Source of the DNA: Helicobacteraceae bacterium
GTDB taxonomy: Bacteria; Campylobacterota; Campylobacteria; Campylobacterales; Sulfurimonadaceae
NCBI GenBank assembly: GCA_027083665.1
Contig: JALWNV010000240.1
Span: forward strand, 1 to 12,177
DNA length: 12,177 bases
Direction: 5' to 3'
Shown here: one piece after another, positions 1 through 6,423 of the stretch
How positions within the stretch are numbered: the stretch's first letter is position 1
How the letters are laid out: every line of letters begins with the position of its first letter
Program-made: the position numbers and the translations under genes
The notes under the pieces: model-generated
Seen by the model: only the letters and a program-made list of their open reading frames with translations
Databases searched by the model: none
What the model was told of the DNA's origin: nothing

Positions 1-468
1 ATCACTTTCAAAAAAGGCAACAAGGCGCGTACGCTCGATACCAAGGGCAACGTCAACTTCAAGATCGAAGGCAATACGCTGACGTTCGCGACGAAGTCCG
101 ATGCCCGTGAAGACCGGGCATTCTGGCGAACGTACCGTTCCCTCGCAGCCAAGATCATCAAGGGGCTGACGGAAGGATTCGAGAAAAAACTCGAGATCAA
201 CGGCGTCGGTTACCGTGCGGCGGTTCAGGGCAAAAAACTGAACCTGCAGCTGGGCTTCTCGCACGATATCAACTACGACATTCCCGAGGGGGTCGAAGTT
301 TCCGTCGAGAAAAACATCATCACCATCAAGGGGATCGACAACCAGCAGATCGGCCAGATGGCTGCGGAGATCCGTGCGTTCCGTCCGCCGGAGCCGTACA
401 AAGGCAAAGGCGTGAAGTATGTCGACGAGCATATCGTACGCAAAGCCGGTAAAACGGCCAAGAAATAA
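1..468 (+). CDS. rplF: 50S ribosomal protein L6, 5' end outside window
   Basis: Ribosomal protein L6, a 23S rRNA-binding protein of the large subunit near the factor-binding region. The frame is open from base 1 and ends in TAA at 466-468, giving 155 residues. Full-length L6 is about 178, so roughly the first 23 residues lie before the window. The second L6 repeat is visible, with GVGYRAAV in the middle and the family signature [11 protein letters not shown] near the C-terminus, followed by a Lys-rich tail. It is the first of seven genes read in the same direction; rplR starts 12 bases downstream. The identity is clear from the motifs and from the neighbours. Confidence 0.96.
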   Translation: MTFKKGNKARTLDTKGNVNFKIEGNTLTFATKSDAREDRAFWRTYRSLAAKIIKGLTEGFEKKLEINGVGYRAAVQGKKLNLQLGFSHDINYDIPEGVEVSVEKNIITIKGIDNQQIGQMAAEIRAFRPPEPYKGKGVKYVDEHIVRKAGKTAKK

Positions 469-480
469 GGGGTTGCTTAG

Positions 481-837
481 ATGAATCTGAAAATAATGAA
501 AGCAAAAGCTTCGAAACGTATTCAGCGCAAACGCCGCATCCGTGCAAAGATCAGCGGAACGGCAGCGAAGCCGCGCGTAAGCATTTTCCGCTCCAACCGT
601 TACCTCAGCGTGCAGGCGATCGACGACGATGCGAGCGTGACGCTCGCGGCCTCTTCAAGCAAGCCGCTGGGCGCGGGAGCGAACAAAGAAGGTGCGGTCG
701 CACTGGCGAACGACTTTGCCGGCAAGCTCAAGGCTGCCGGAATCAGCGAAGTTTTCTTCGACCGAAACGGCTACGTCTACCACGGCGTCGTCGCGGCGTT
801 CGCCGATGCACTTCGTGCCAATGAAATTAAGTTTTAA
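481..837 (+). CDS. rplR: 50S ribosomal protein L18
   Basis: Ribosomal protein L18, which binds 5S rRNA and helps fix it to the central protuberance of the large subunit. The 118 residues match the usual family length. The N-terminus is strongly basic ([18 protein letters not shown]), then comes the RNA-binding core with [19 protein letters not shown], and the characteristic end [20 protein letters not shown]. The ATG at 481 lies 8 bases after an AAGGGG Shine-Dalgarno sequence (467-472). A second in-frame ATG at 496 would also leave an intact protein, but it has no better ribosome-binding site. It lies between rplF and rpsE, the standard spc order. Confidence 0.97.
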   Translation: MNLKIMKAKASKRIQRKRRIRAKISGTAAKPRVSIFRSNRYLSVQAIDDDASVTLAASSSKPLGAGANKEGAVALANDFAGKLKAAGISEVFFDRNGYVYHGVVAAFADALRANEIKF

Positions 838-847
838 GGACTGATCG

Positions 848-1291
848 ATGGAATCTATTAACAGAGAAGACTTCGAAGAATCGATCGTACACATCGGTCG
901 GGTCACGAAAGTTGTCAAAGGCGGACGCCGCTTCCGCTTTACCGCGCTCGTTGTCGTCGGTAACAAAAACGGTATCGTCGGTTTCGGCTACGGCAAAGCG
1001 AAAGAAGTTCCGGACGCGATCCGCAAAGCGGTCGACAATGCGTTCAAGAATCTGACGGAAGTGAAGATCAAAGGAACGACGATCGCGCACGACATCGAAC
1101 ACAAGTTCAATGCGAGCCGTATTCTGATGAAACCGGCATCGGAAGGTACCGGTGTCATCGCCGGCGGTGCGATGCGTCCGGTGCTCGAACTCTCCGGCAT
1201 TCAGGATATCCTGACAAAGTCCATCGGTTCGAACAATCCTAACTCGGTTGTCCGCGCGACGATTGAAGCGCTAGCACGCATGAAAGGATAA
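848..1291 (+). CDS. rpsE: 30S ribosomal protein S5
   Basis: Ribosomal protein S5, a small-subunit protein at the mRNA entry channel that contributes to decoding accuracy. The 147 residues are a little shorter than the E. coli protein (about 167), mostly at the termini. The N-terminal double-stranded-RNA-binding domain (about residues 9-72) contains [20 protein letters not shown] and [17 protein letters not shown]. The C-terminal domain has [19 protein letters not shown] and ends with the conserved [12 protein letters not shown] segment. The start is supported by AAGGA at 836-840, seven bases before the ATG and overlapping the rplR stop. In many bacteria rpmD (L30) comes next; here rplO follows after only 3 bases, so L30 is absent from this operon. 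Confidence 0.98.
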   Translation: MESINREDFEESIVHIGRVTKVVKGGRRFRFTALVVVGNKNGIVGFGYGKAKEVPDAIRKAVDNAFKNLTEVKIKGTTIAHDIEHKFNASRILMKPASEGTGVIAGGAMRPVLELSGIQDILTKSIGSNNPNSVVRATIEALARMKG

Positions 1292-1294
1292 GAA

Positions 1295-1693
1295 ATGGCA
1301 CTTGAAAACCTGACTCCCGCAGCCGGTTCGACACACGCGAAAAAGCGTGTCGGACGCGGACAGGGAAGCGGAATGGGCAAAACGGCGACTCGCGGAAACA
1401 AAGGTCAGAAATCACGGACGGGCTACAGTGCGAAGCGCAACTTCGAGGGCGGTCAACAGCCGCTGGCGAAGCGCTTGCCGAAGATCGGCTTTCATTCGCG
1501 CATCGTGAAGCCGTACGTGATCAACGTCGATCGTATCAAAGCGGTCGCGGAACTGGAAGAGATCACGATCGAATCGATCAAATCCGTTCACAAATTGGGC
1601 AAGGCTGTCACGAAAGTGAAACTGGTCGGATCATCCGCTAAAGATCTTGCTTCCAAGATCAAAGACGAAAACGTAACGACGACCGGCAAGTAA
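1295..1693 (+). CDS. rplO: 50S ribosomal protein L15
   Basis: Ribosomal protein L15, a late-assembling large-subunit protein with a long glycine- and arginine-rich N-terminal extension reaching into 23S rRNA. It has 132 residues. The N-terminal part shows the family hallmark of basic glycine-rich sequence ([21 protein letters not shown], about residues 18-38), then [17 protein letters not shown]. The C-terminal L18e/L15-type domain ends with [21 protein letters not shown] at 1284-1288, inside the last codons of rpsE, gives six-base spacing to the ATG. The TAA stop shares a base with the secY ATG (TAATG), so L15 and SecY synthesis are probably coupled. Confidence 0.97.
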   Translation: MALENLTPAAGSTHAKKRVGRGQGSGMGKTATRGNKGQKSRTGYSAKRNFEGGQQPLAKRLPKIGFHSRIVKPYVINVDRIKAVAELEEITIESIKSVHKLGKAVTKVKLVGSSAKDLASKIKDENVTTTGK

Positions 1694-2955
1694 TGAACCA
1701 GCAACTCATAAACAAGATCCTCATTACGATCGGGTTTCTTTTTCTTTACCGGCTGCTGGCCTATGTGCCGGTGCCGGGAGTTGACACTTCCGTCATCGCC
1801 TCTTTCTTCGATTCACACTCCAACGACGCACTCGGTATGATGAACATGTTCAGCGGCAACGCCGTCAAACGCCTCTCCATCATTTCACTGGGAATTATGC
1901 CCTATATCACCGCCTCGATCATCATGGAACTGCTCGCCGCGACATTTCCCAATCTCGGACAGATGAAAAAAGAGCGTGACGGCATGGTCAAGTATATGCA
2001 GATCATCCGTTATGCGACCATCGCGATAACCATTGTCCAGGCGATCGGCGTGAGCATCGGCCTGCAGAGCATGACGGGCAAAGACGGCAGCAGTGCGATA
2101 CTGATGGATCACAATACTTTCATTATGGTATCGGCGATTTCGATGCTCGCCGGGACGATGATGCTGATGTGGATCGGTGAGCAGATCACGCAAAGCGGTA
2201 TCGGAAACGGTATCTCGCTTATCATCTTCGCGGGGATCGTTTCGGCGATTCCTTCCGCGATCGGCCACACCGTGACAATGCTCAATACCGGGGCGATGAG
2301 CTTTATCACCGTTATCGCGATTATTCTGCTGGTACTCGGAACGGTCGGCGTTATTATTTACGTCGAGCTCGGAGAGCGGCGCGTGCCCGTCACGTATGCC
2401 AAAAAGACTATGATGCAAAACCAGAACAAGCGGGTGATGAACTATATCCCGATCAAGGTGAACCTGTCGGGTGTTATCCCTGTCATCTTTGCATCGGCGA
2501 TTCTGATGTTTCCGATGACGGTGCTGTCAAGCAGTACGAACCACTACGTGCAGATGGTGGCGGACCTGCTCAATCCGAGCGGCTATTTCTTCAACTTTCT
2601 GACGTTCCTGTTCGTTGTCTTCTTCGCATACTTCTATGCATCGATCGTATTCAATGCGAAAGATATCGCGGACAATCTGAAGCGTCAGGGCGGTTTCATT
2701 CCCGGGGTTCGCCCGGGTGAAGCGACCAAGGAATTCCTGAACGAAACGGCATCGCGCCTGACCTTTACGGGTGCGATCTATCTCGGTCTCGTTGCGACCC
2801 TGCCGTGGGTGATCGTGAAGGGAATGGGTGTTCCGTTCTATTTCGGCGGTACGGCTGTACTGATTACCGTACAGGTTGCCCTCGATACGATGCGCAAGAT
2901 TGAAGCGCAAATCTATATGAGCAAGTACGAAACGCTCAGCGCGGTCGGTCTGTAG
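1693..2955 (+). CDS. secY: Preprotein translocase subunit SecY
   Basis: SecY is the pore-forming subunit of the SecYEG channel, which exports unfolded proteins and inserts membrane proteins in the inner membrane. The 420 residues with about ten hydrophobic segments fit the family. Visible landmarks are the plug and TM2 region (GIMPYITASIIMELLAA, about residues 67-83), GNGISLIIFAGIVSAIP (171-187), the ELGERRVPVTYAKK loop (225-238) and the cytoplasmic ribosome- and SecA-contacting loop with FIPGVRPGEATKEFL (335-349). Two signature-like stretches and the length leave no doubt. There is no Shine-Dalgarno sequence before the ATG; it overlaps the rplO stop by one base, which implies translational coupling. 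map follows after 4 bases. Confidence 0.98.
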   Translation: MNQQLINKILITIGFLFLYRLLAYVPVPGVDTSVIASFFDSHSNDALGMMNMFSGNAVKRLSIISLGIMPYITASIIMELLAATFPNLGQMKKERDGMVKYMQIIRYATIAITIVQAIGVSIGLQSMTGKDGSSAILMDHNTFIMVSAISMLAGTMMLMWIGEQITQSGIGNGISLIIFAGIVSAIPSAIGHTVTMLNTGAMSFITVIAIILLVLGTVGVIIYVELGERRVPVTYAKKTMMQNQNKRVMNYIPIKVNLSGVIPVIFASAILMFPMTVLSSSTNHYVQMVADLLNPSGYFFNFLTFLFVVFFAYFYASIVFNAKDIADNLKRQGGFIPGVRPGEATKEFLNETASRLTFTGAIYLGLVATLPWVIVKGMGVPFYFGGTAVLITVQVALDTMRKIEAQIYMSKYETLSAVGL

Positions 2956-2959
2956 CCAC

Positions 2960-3727
2960 ATGGCCATTGCGCTACGCAAACCTGCCGAGATCGAAAAACT
3001 TCGCGCCGCCAACGCTATCGTCGGCGGTGCGCTTTCCCTGCTTGAAAAAGAGACCAGGCCCGGCATGAGTCTCAAAGAACTCGATGCGATGGCGGAAGAC
3101 TATATCCGTTCACAGGGTGCACGACCCTCCTTCAAAGGCCTTTACGGGTTTCCCAATGCCGTATGTACTTCGCTCAACGAAGTGATCATTCACGGAATTC
3201 CGACTGACTACCGGCTGCAAGAAGGCGACGTCATCGGTTACGATATCGGAACGGAGATCGACGGCTGGTACGGCGATGCCGCCGTTTCCGTCCCCGTCGG
3301 CAATGTGACGCCCGAAGACGAAGCGCTCATCGCCTGCGCGAAAGATACGCTTTACTACGCTATCGATATTATCAAAGAGGGGATGCGGTTCAAGGAACTT
3401 TCGTATGCGATGGAGCAGTTTATCGTCGAACGCGGTTTTGTACCGCTTCGGGGTTTCTGCGGTCACGGTATCGGCAAAAAACCGCACGAAGAGCCGGAGA
3501 TACCTAACTATCTCGAAGGCGGCAACCCCAAGGCGGGTCCGAAGATCAAAAACGGGATGGTTTTCTGTCTCGAACCGATGATCTGTCAGAAAGAGGGCAA
3601 GGCGGTGATCCGCGAAAACGGCTGGGACGTTGTGAGTTCCGATGGCCTTCGCGGTTCTCATTACGAACATACAGTGGCTGTCATTGGCGGCAAAGCTGAA
3701 ATCTTATCATTACCCCAAGGAGCATAA
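2960..3727 (+). CDS. map: Methionine aminopeptidase, type I
   Basis: Type I methionine aminopeptidase removes the initiator methionine from nascent proteins when the second residue is small. The 255 residues cover just the catalytic pita-bread fold with no N-terminal zinc-finger extension. All five metal ligands can be placed: D95 (GYDIG), D106 (GDAAVSV), H169 (CGHGIGKKPHEEP), E205 (CLEPMI) and E236 (YEHTVAV); H78 (IIHGIP) is the substrate-positioning histidine. The start is 4 bases after secY without a clear Shine-Dalgarno sequence, so translation probably depends on coupling. The secY-map-infA order is a known variant of the spc operon. It puts N-terminal processing and initiation functions with the ribosomal proteins. 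Confidence 0.98.
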   Translation: MAIALRKPAEIEKLRAANAIVGGALSLLEKETRPGMSLKELDAMAEDYIRSQGARPSFKGLYGFPNAVCTSLNEVIIHGIPTDYRLQEGDVIGYDIGTEIDGWYGDAAVSVPVGNVTPEDEALIACAKDTLYYAIDIIKEGMRFKELSYAMEQFIVERGFVPLRGFCGHGIGKKPHEEPEIPNYLEGGNPKAGPKIKNGMVFCLEPMICQKEGKAVIRENGWDVVSSDGLRGSHYEHTVAVIGGKAEILSLPQGA

Positions 3728-3946
3728 ATGGCAAAAGATGATGTCATTGAGGTTGACGGTACAGTCGTTGAAGCATTGCCGAACGCAACATTTCGCGTAG
3801 AGCTTGAGAACGGGCATGTGATCTTGTGTCACATTGCCGGAAAAATGCGGATGCATTACATCAAGATCCTGCCGGGCGACCGCGTCAAGATCGAATTGAC
3901 CCCCTACAGTCTCGACAAAGGCCGGATTACCTACCGGTACAAATAA
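3728..3946 (+). CDS. infA: Translation initiation factor IF-1
   Basis: IF-1 is a small OB-fold protein that blocks the ribosomal A site during initiation and works with IF-2 and IF-3. It is 72 residues, exactly the usual bacterial length. The sequence [47 protein letters not shown] and the end [10 protein letters not shown] are near-invariant family features. A strong AAGGAG (3717-3722) lies five bases before the ATG, which directly abuts the map stop codon. A hairpin terminator begins within the last codons, so the operon ends here. The usual rpmJ-rpsM-rpsK-rpsD-rpoA block does not follow in this window. Confidence 0.98.
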   Translation: MAKDDVIEVDGTVVEALPNATFRVELENGHVILCHIAGKMRMHYIKILPGDRVKIELTPYSLDKGRITYRYK

Positions 3947-3970
3947 AAGCGGCATACCGCTTTTATTTTT
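3942..3970 (+). terminator. Intrinsic terminator after infA
   Basis: Perfect 11-bp inverted repeat AATAAAAGCGG (3942-3952), loop CATA, CCGCTTTTATT (3957-3967), followed by more T. It has GC pairs at the loop side and a run of U at the 3' arm, as expected of a Rho-independent terminator. The infA TAA stop (3944-3946) is inside the left arm. Confidence 0.85.
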
Positions 3971-4056
3971 ATCAACTGACATGCCGGAGACGGATTGCTT
4001 TCTTTAATTTATACTTTTTTATTCACAACCGATGCTTATGCACTGACCTATTTGCC

Positions 4057-4076
4057 GCAAATTTTCACAAATTTGC
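4057..4076. repeat. Perfect 8-bp inverted repeat upstream of csp promoter
   Basis: GCAAATTT (4057-4064), TCAC, AAATTTGC (4069-4076). It is centred about 54 bases before the predicted csp transcription start. It is not followed by a T tract and is mostly AT, so an operator-like role is more likely than a terminator; no regulator can be named. The rest of 3971-4107 shows no gene and no other clear element. Confidence 0.5.
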
Positions 4077-4107
4077 AAAAACCCTATCTTTATTCACGCA
4101 ATCGCGC

Positions 4108-4113
4108 TATAAT
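4108..4113 (+). promoter_or_regulatory. -10 element of csp promoter
   Basis: Consensus TATAAT within GCTATAATG, with no good -35 at the expected distance. Campylobacterota sigma-70 promoters often lack a recognisable -35. The predicted start is near 4120. The same GCTATAAT string occurs before the tRNA gene and, on the minus strand, before the TetR gene. Confidence 0.7.
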
Positions 4114-4119
4114 GCCCGC

Positions 4120-4235
4120 AAGAAAGTAAGAATTGGACTTCGTACCGAAGGCTCAAGTTTATTTTTCGGCCCTGCACATCATGGGGTATTATGATGTTAG
4201 ATTCATCGCGTGAAAAACGCAAAAAAAGGTATAGT
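4120..4235 (+). promoter_or_regulatory. Long 5' leader of the cold-shock gene
   Basis: About 116 nt lie between the predicted start and the csp start codon. Two small hairpins can be drawn: CTTCG-TAC-CGAAG (4138-4150) and GCGT-GAAAA-ACGC (4208-4220), the second just before the AAAGG ribosome-binding site (4225-4229). Long structured leaders act as temperature-responsive switches in cspA-type genes; here that role is inferred from length and position only. Confidence 0.45.
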
Positions 4236-4448
4236 ATGGCTTTAGTTAACGGTACAGTTAAATGGTTCAACGAAGAAAAAGGTTATGGTTTCATTCAAAA
4301 AGAAGACGGTGGTTCTGATGTATTCGTACATTTCCGCCAGATCAATGCTGACGGTCACCGTACCCTCCTCGAAGGTCAGAAAGTGACATTCGAAATCGGC
4401 GAAGGCCAAAAAGGTCCTCAGGCCGAAAACGTTACAGTCGTAGGCTAA
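4236..4448 (+). CDS. Cold-shock domain protein, CspA family
   Basis: Single cold-shock domain (OB fold) that binds single-stranded RNA and DNA and acts as an RNA chaperone in the cytoplasm. From the ATG at 4236 it is 70 residues, the normal Csp size. RNP1 (KGYGFIQ) and RNP2 (VFVHF) are intact, with the typical opening [16 protein letters not shown] and ending GPQAENVTV. The frame also opens at 4191, but that would add 15 Lys/Arg-rich residues absent from the family. Only the ATG at 4236 has a proper ribosome-binding site (AAAGG, six-base spacing). It is transcribed from its own promoter after the infA terminator. Which member of the Csp family it is cannot be settled from sequence alone. Confidence 0.95.
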   Translation: MALVNGTVKWFNEEKGYGFIQKEDGGSDVFVHFRQINADGHRTLLEGQKVTFEIGEGQKGPQAENVTVVG

Positions 4449-4458
4449 GATGTTACTG

Positions 4459-4490
4459 CAGGCTCCGGCCTGTATGTTAAGATTGTTTTA
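4459..4490 (+). terminator. Possible weak terminator after csp
   Basis: Short stem CAGGC-TCCG-GCCTG (4459-4472), extendable by one G-T and one T-A pair, with a TTTT run 13 bases further on. The stem is GC-rich but short and the T run is not adjacent, so this is tentative. Confidence 0.35.
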
Positions 4491-4532
4491 AGCCTATCGG
4501 GCGCACCTTTCAAAACTCAAAACGCCAAAATA

Positions 4533-4561
4533 TTGCGTTATTGCAAATGGTCTGCTATAAT
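4533..4561 (+). promoter_or_regulatory. tRNA-Pro promoter
   Basis: TTGCGT (4533-4538), 17-bp spacer, TATAAT (4556-4561), with TG one base before the -10 (TGCTATAAT, an extended -10). The predicted start is at about 4568, only a few bases before the mature tRNA. Strong match to the sigma-70 consensus. Confidence 0.85.
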
Positions 4562-4573
4562 TGCAGCCTCCGT

Positions 4574-4651
4574 CGGGATGTAGCGCAGTCTGGTTAGCGC
4601 ACAAAGCTGGGGGCTTTGGGGCCGCAGGTTCGAGTCCTGTCATCCCGACCA
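4574..4651 (+). tRNA. tRNA-Pro (anticodon GGG)
   Basis: Full cloverleaf of 78 nt including an encoded CCA. Acceptor CGGGATG (4574-4580) pairs with CATCCCG (4641-4647). D stem is GCGC/GCGC (4583-4586, 4597-4600). Anticodon stem CAAAG/CTTTG (4602-4606, 4614-4618) closes the loop CTGGGGG, so the anticodon is GGG at 4609-4611, followed by G37. T arm is GCAGG-TTCGAGT-CCTGT with one G-T pair; then discriminator A and CCA (4649-4651). The C1-G72 end pair is typical of bacterial tRNA-Pro. It reads CCC and CCU codons. Confidence 0.96.
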
Positions 4652-4688
4652 CTCCGTATCTGATCCATTTTGCTTATCGGTTTCCTTT

Positions 4689-5696
4689 TCAATCTTTTTG
4701 CGCCATAAAAGCGGCCAACCGTATCATTTGCGATGCATACCCCGTTTCGTTGTCCTGCCAGCCAAGCAGACGTACCATTCGTTGCTGCAGCACCCGGGTG
4801 CGCTGTGTCTCCATAACGATCCCGAAACGGCTGCCGATAATGTCGGTCGAGGCGAGTGCCGACGGAGTGGTTTTAAGCAGATGCCTGGATGACCCTTCTG
4901 CCGCTTTGGAAAGGCCGTTGTTGATTTCATGGGCGCTCACGTTTCGGCGCAATGAGATTGTGAAGTCGTAAAGGGTCCCTGCCGCAACGGGAACCCGGAT
5001 GCTTCGTGTGTCGATACGATGTGATAGTTCCGGAAATAATCTGCCAAGCACCCGGGTTGCTGTCGAAGCGAGCGGCAGAATGTTGCAAACGGCGCTGCGT
5101 TGTCTCAGCCGTTCGGAATGTCGGCCCGGAGTATCGAGTAGCTGCTGGTCCGCGGTGTAACTGTGTACCATTGAAACGGCGGCGGATTCAACGGTGCCGC
5201 TTTCATGCAACAGTGCGAGCACAGGCGCGATGGCGGTAGCGCTGCAGCTGGCAGCGGATACGATTGTTTCGTCACGATAATGTTGATGATTAAGTCCCAT
5301 GATGTAGAGCGGTGTATCATCGTGTGAAGGGGCCGAGATGATTACTTTTTTCGCACCTTGGGCGATGTAGGACCGGTTGGCGTCGCGGGTAAGGTGTATA
5401 CCGGTACACTGCAGGAGGATGTCTACACCGAGTCTACCGTAATCGATGTCGTTTGCCTGCGCATTTTGAAAGACGCTGAAACGGTGCAGGGGTGTCCGTA
5501 TGGTATTGCCTTCGGCAGTGACGCGATACGGAAGCGTTCCCTGTGTCGAATCGTACCGGAGCAGATAGGCACATTGCGCGGCATCATACAGATCGTTGAT
5601 CCCGACAATCTCGAAACGGGGGTCATCCAGCATCAGCCTGGCCGCGGCACGACCGATTCTTCCGAAGCCATTGATAAATACCCTGATTTTTTTCAT
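4689..5696 (-). CDS. gap: Divergent GAPDH-type dehydrogenase
   Basis: Type I glyceraldehyde-3-phosphate dehydrogenase fold: NAD-dependent oxidative phosphorylation of a phosphorylated aldehyde in central carbon metabolism. The 335 residues match the family. Visible are the Rossmann motif INGFGRIGR (8-16), the NAD-ribose aspartate in NDL (D35), catalytic Cys151 (ASCSATAIAP) and His178 (MVHSYTADQ), Arg234 (RVPV) and N316 (WQDNETGY). The sequence diverges at sites that are near-invariant elsewhere. SCTTN is SCSAT here, and the phosphate-binding P-T-S-T-G-A-A loop reads P-L-A-S-T-A-T (209-215). It may be a second GAPDH with altered phosphate or substrate handling, or an enzyme for another aldehyde. 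It lies 48 bases downstream of the TetR gene on the same strand, so the two may be cotranscribed. The ribosome-binding site is weak. Confidence 0.88.
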   Translation of the reverse strand: MKKIRVFINGFGRIGRAAARLMLDDPRFEIVGINDLYDAAQCAYLLRYDSTQGTLPYRVTAEGNTIRTPLHRFSVFQNAQANDIDYGRLGVDILLQCTGIHLTRDANRSYIAQGAKKVIISAPSHDDTPLYIMGLNHQHYRDETIVSAASCSATAIAPVLALLHESGTVESAAVSMVHSYTADQQLLDTPGRHSERLRQRSAVCNILPLASTATRVLGRLFPELSHRIDTRSIRVPVAAGTLYDFTISLRRNVSAHEINNGLSKAAEGSSRHLLKTTPSALASTDIIGSRFGIVMETQRTRVLQQRMVRLLGWQDNETGYASQMIRLAAFMAQKD

Positions 5697-5744
5697 CGTA
5701 ATGAAAGTGTACCTTTCTTCGGCTTTGTATGCAGTAGTTGCAAA

Positions 5745-6320
5745 TTATCGTCTTTGATACTGCATGACATGTTCTGCAAGCATGTCGATCGCGTCGGTAT
5801 AGTCCTTTACGTCACCGGAAGCCTTGACCGACAATATCGCTCCTTCGATGATTACAATAGTCAGCAGCGATAATTTTTCGGTATCGCATGCCGCCAGTTC
5901 GCCCGACGCAATCGCTTTGTCGTAGACCTTTTTGAAACTGGCGCGAAAATTTGCATAGATTCCTTTCATCGTCCGATTGAAATCCGGATCAAGATTACTC
6001 ATCTCCTGTACAAGGTTGGCAATCGGACAGCCCCGTTCGAAATCGCGCCGGGTCACGTCGCGCAGAAGCGAAAACCAGCCCGGAAGATAAGGCGGCGGAG
6101 AGGAGAGCACGCTCGTATAGGCGCTGTACAGGCGCTCGCGCATCTTTTCCTCGATGGCGGTCAAGGCCAGCTCTTTTTTGTTTTTGAAAAAATGGTACAT
6201 CGAACCTTTATGCACGCCGGCTCTTTTTAAAATCTCACCCAGGGACGCCCCCTGGTAACCGTGCGAATAGATCTCTTCATACGCGGCGTCGATCAAACGC
6301 GTTCTTGTTGTGGTTTTCAT
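5745..6320 (-). CDS. TetR/AcrR-family repressor with NemR-like Cys
   Basis: Transcriptional repressor of 191 residues, the usual TetR length. The N-terminal helix-turn-helix is clear (ASLGEILKRAGVHKGSMYHFF, about 25-45, followed by NKKELALTAIEEK). The ligand-binding half contains RGCPIANLVQEMSNLDPDFN (97-116). In E. coli NemR the aligned segment holds the redox-sensing Cys106; here it is Cys98. A second Cys is at 145. This suggests control by thiol-reactive or oxidising compounds, by analogy only. It is divergent from the carboxymuconolactone-decarboxylase operon across 103 bases holding two copies of a palindrome, so autoregulation and control of that operon are likely. The start ATG has no Shine-Dalgarno sequence and sits 7 bases after a TATAAT, so the mRNA may be almost leaderless. 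Confidence 0.93.
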   Translation of the reverse strand: MKTTTRTRLIDAAYEEIYSHGYQGASLGEILKRAGVHKGSMYHFFKNKKELALTAIEEKMRERLYSAYTSVLSSPPPYLPGWFSLLRDVTRRDFERGCPIANLVQEMSNLDPDFNRTMKGIYANFRASFKKVYDKAIASGELAACDTEKLSLLTIVIIEGAILSVKASGDVKDYTDAIDMLAEHVMQYQRR

Positions 6321-6327
6321 AGTTGCA

Positions 6328-6333
6328 ATTATA
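6328..6333 (-). promoter_or_regulatory. -10 element of the TetR gene promoter
   Basis: Minus-strand TATAAT within GCTATAATTG. It ends 7 bases before the ATG at 6320, so transcription would start at or next to the start codon. At 17-bp spacing the -35 position falls on GGTCAA, one arm of operator 1, so binding there would also repress this gene. Confidence 0.6.
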
Positions 6334-6350
6334 GCGTTTGTCCTATAGAT

Positions 6351-6366
6351 TTGACCAATCGGTCAA
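6351..6366. promoter_or_regulatory. TetR operator 1 (over the -35)
   Basis: TTGACCAATCGGTCAA: perfect 6-bp arms with a 4-bp spacer, covering the -35 hexamer of the rightward promoter and the expected -35 of the leftward one. Palindromes of this size next to a tetR-type gene are typical autorepressor sites. Confidence 0.75.
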
Positions 6367-6379
6367 TCTGTGTTACAAT
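6351..6379 (+). promoter_or_regulatory. Promoter of the CMD-isochorismatase-PPOX operon
   Basis: TTGACC (6351-6356), 17-bp spacer, TACAAT (6374-6379). Each hexamer is one mismatch from consensus, so this should be a strong promoter when not repressed. Predicted start is near 6386, giving a leader of about 38 nt. Confidence 0.82.
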
Positions 6380-6384
6380 GCACC

Positions 6385-6400
6385 TTGACCAACCAGTCAA
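6385..6400. promoter_or_regulatory. TetR operator 2 (at the start site)
   Basis: TTGACCAACCAGTCAA: same left arm and outer bases as operator 1, with one arm mismatch (AGTCAA instead of GGTCAA). It starts 34 bp after operator 1 and covers the predicted transcription start, so occupancy of both would bracket the -10. Confidence 0.72.
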
Positions 6401-6423
6401 CATCTCAATATCAAGGAAGAATG

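Noticed and set aside
1885..2418. Minus-strand 177-codon open frame in secY
   Set aside because: Polar His/Arg/Asp-rich composition typical of an antisense shadow of a membrane-protein gene; no ribosome-binding site or promoter.
4191..4235. N-terminal extension of the cold-shock protein from ATG 4191
   Set aside because: It adds 15 Lys/Arg-rich residues not found in Csp proteins, and the only good ribosome-binding site serves ATG 4236; the stretch is better read as leader RNA.
4561..4971. Plus-strand open frame of 136 codons
   Set aside because: It runs through the tRNA gene and antisense to the GAPDH gene, and resembles no protein family.
5358..5873. Plus-strand 171-codon open frame across gap and tetR
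   Set aside because: Antisense to two well-supported genes, with no motif of its own.
6370..6423. Upstream start at 6370 for the CMD gene
   Set aside because: The codon lies in the promoter spacer, before the predicted transcription start, and its codons overlap operator 2.
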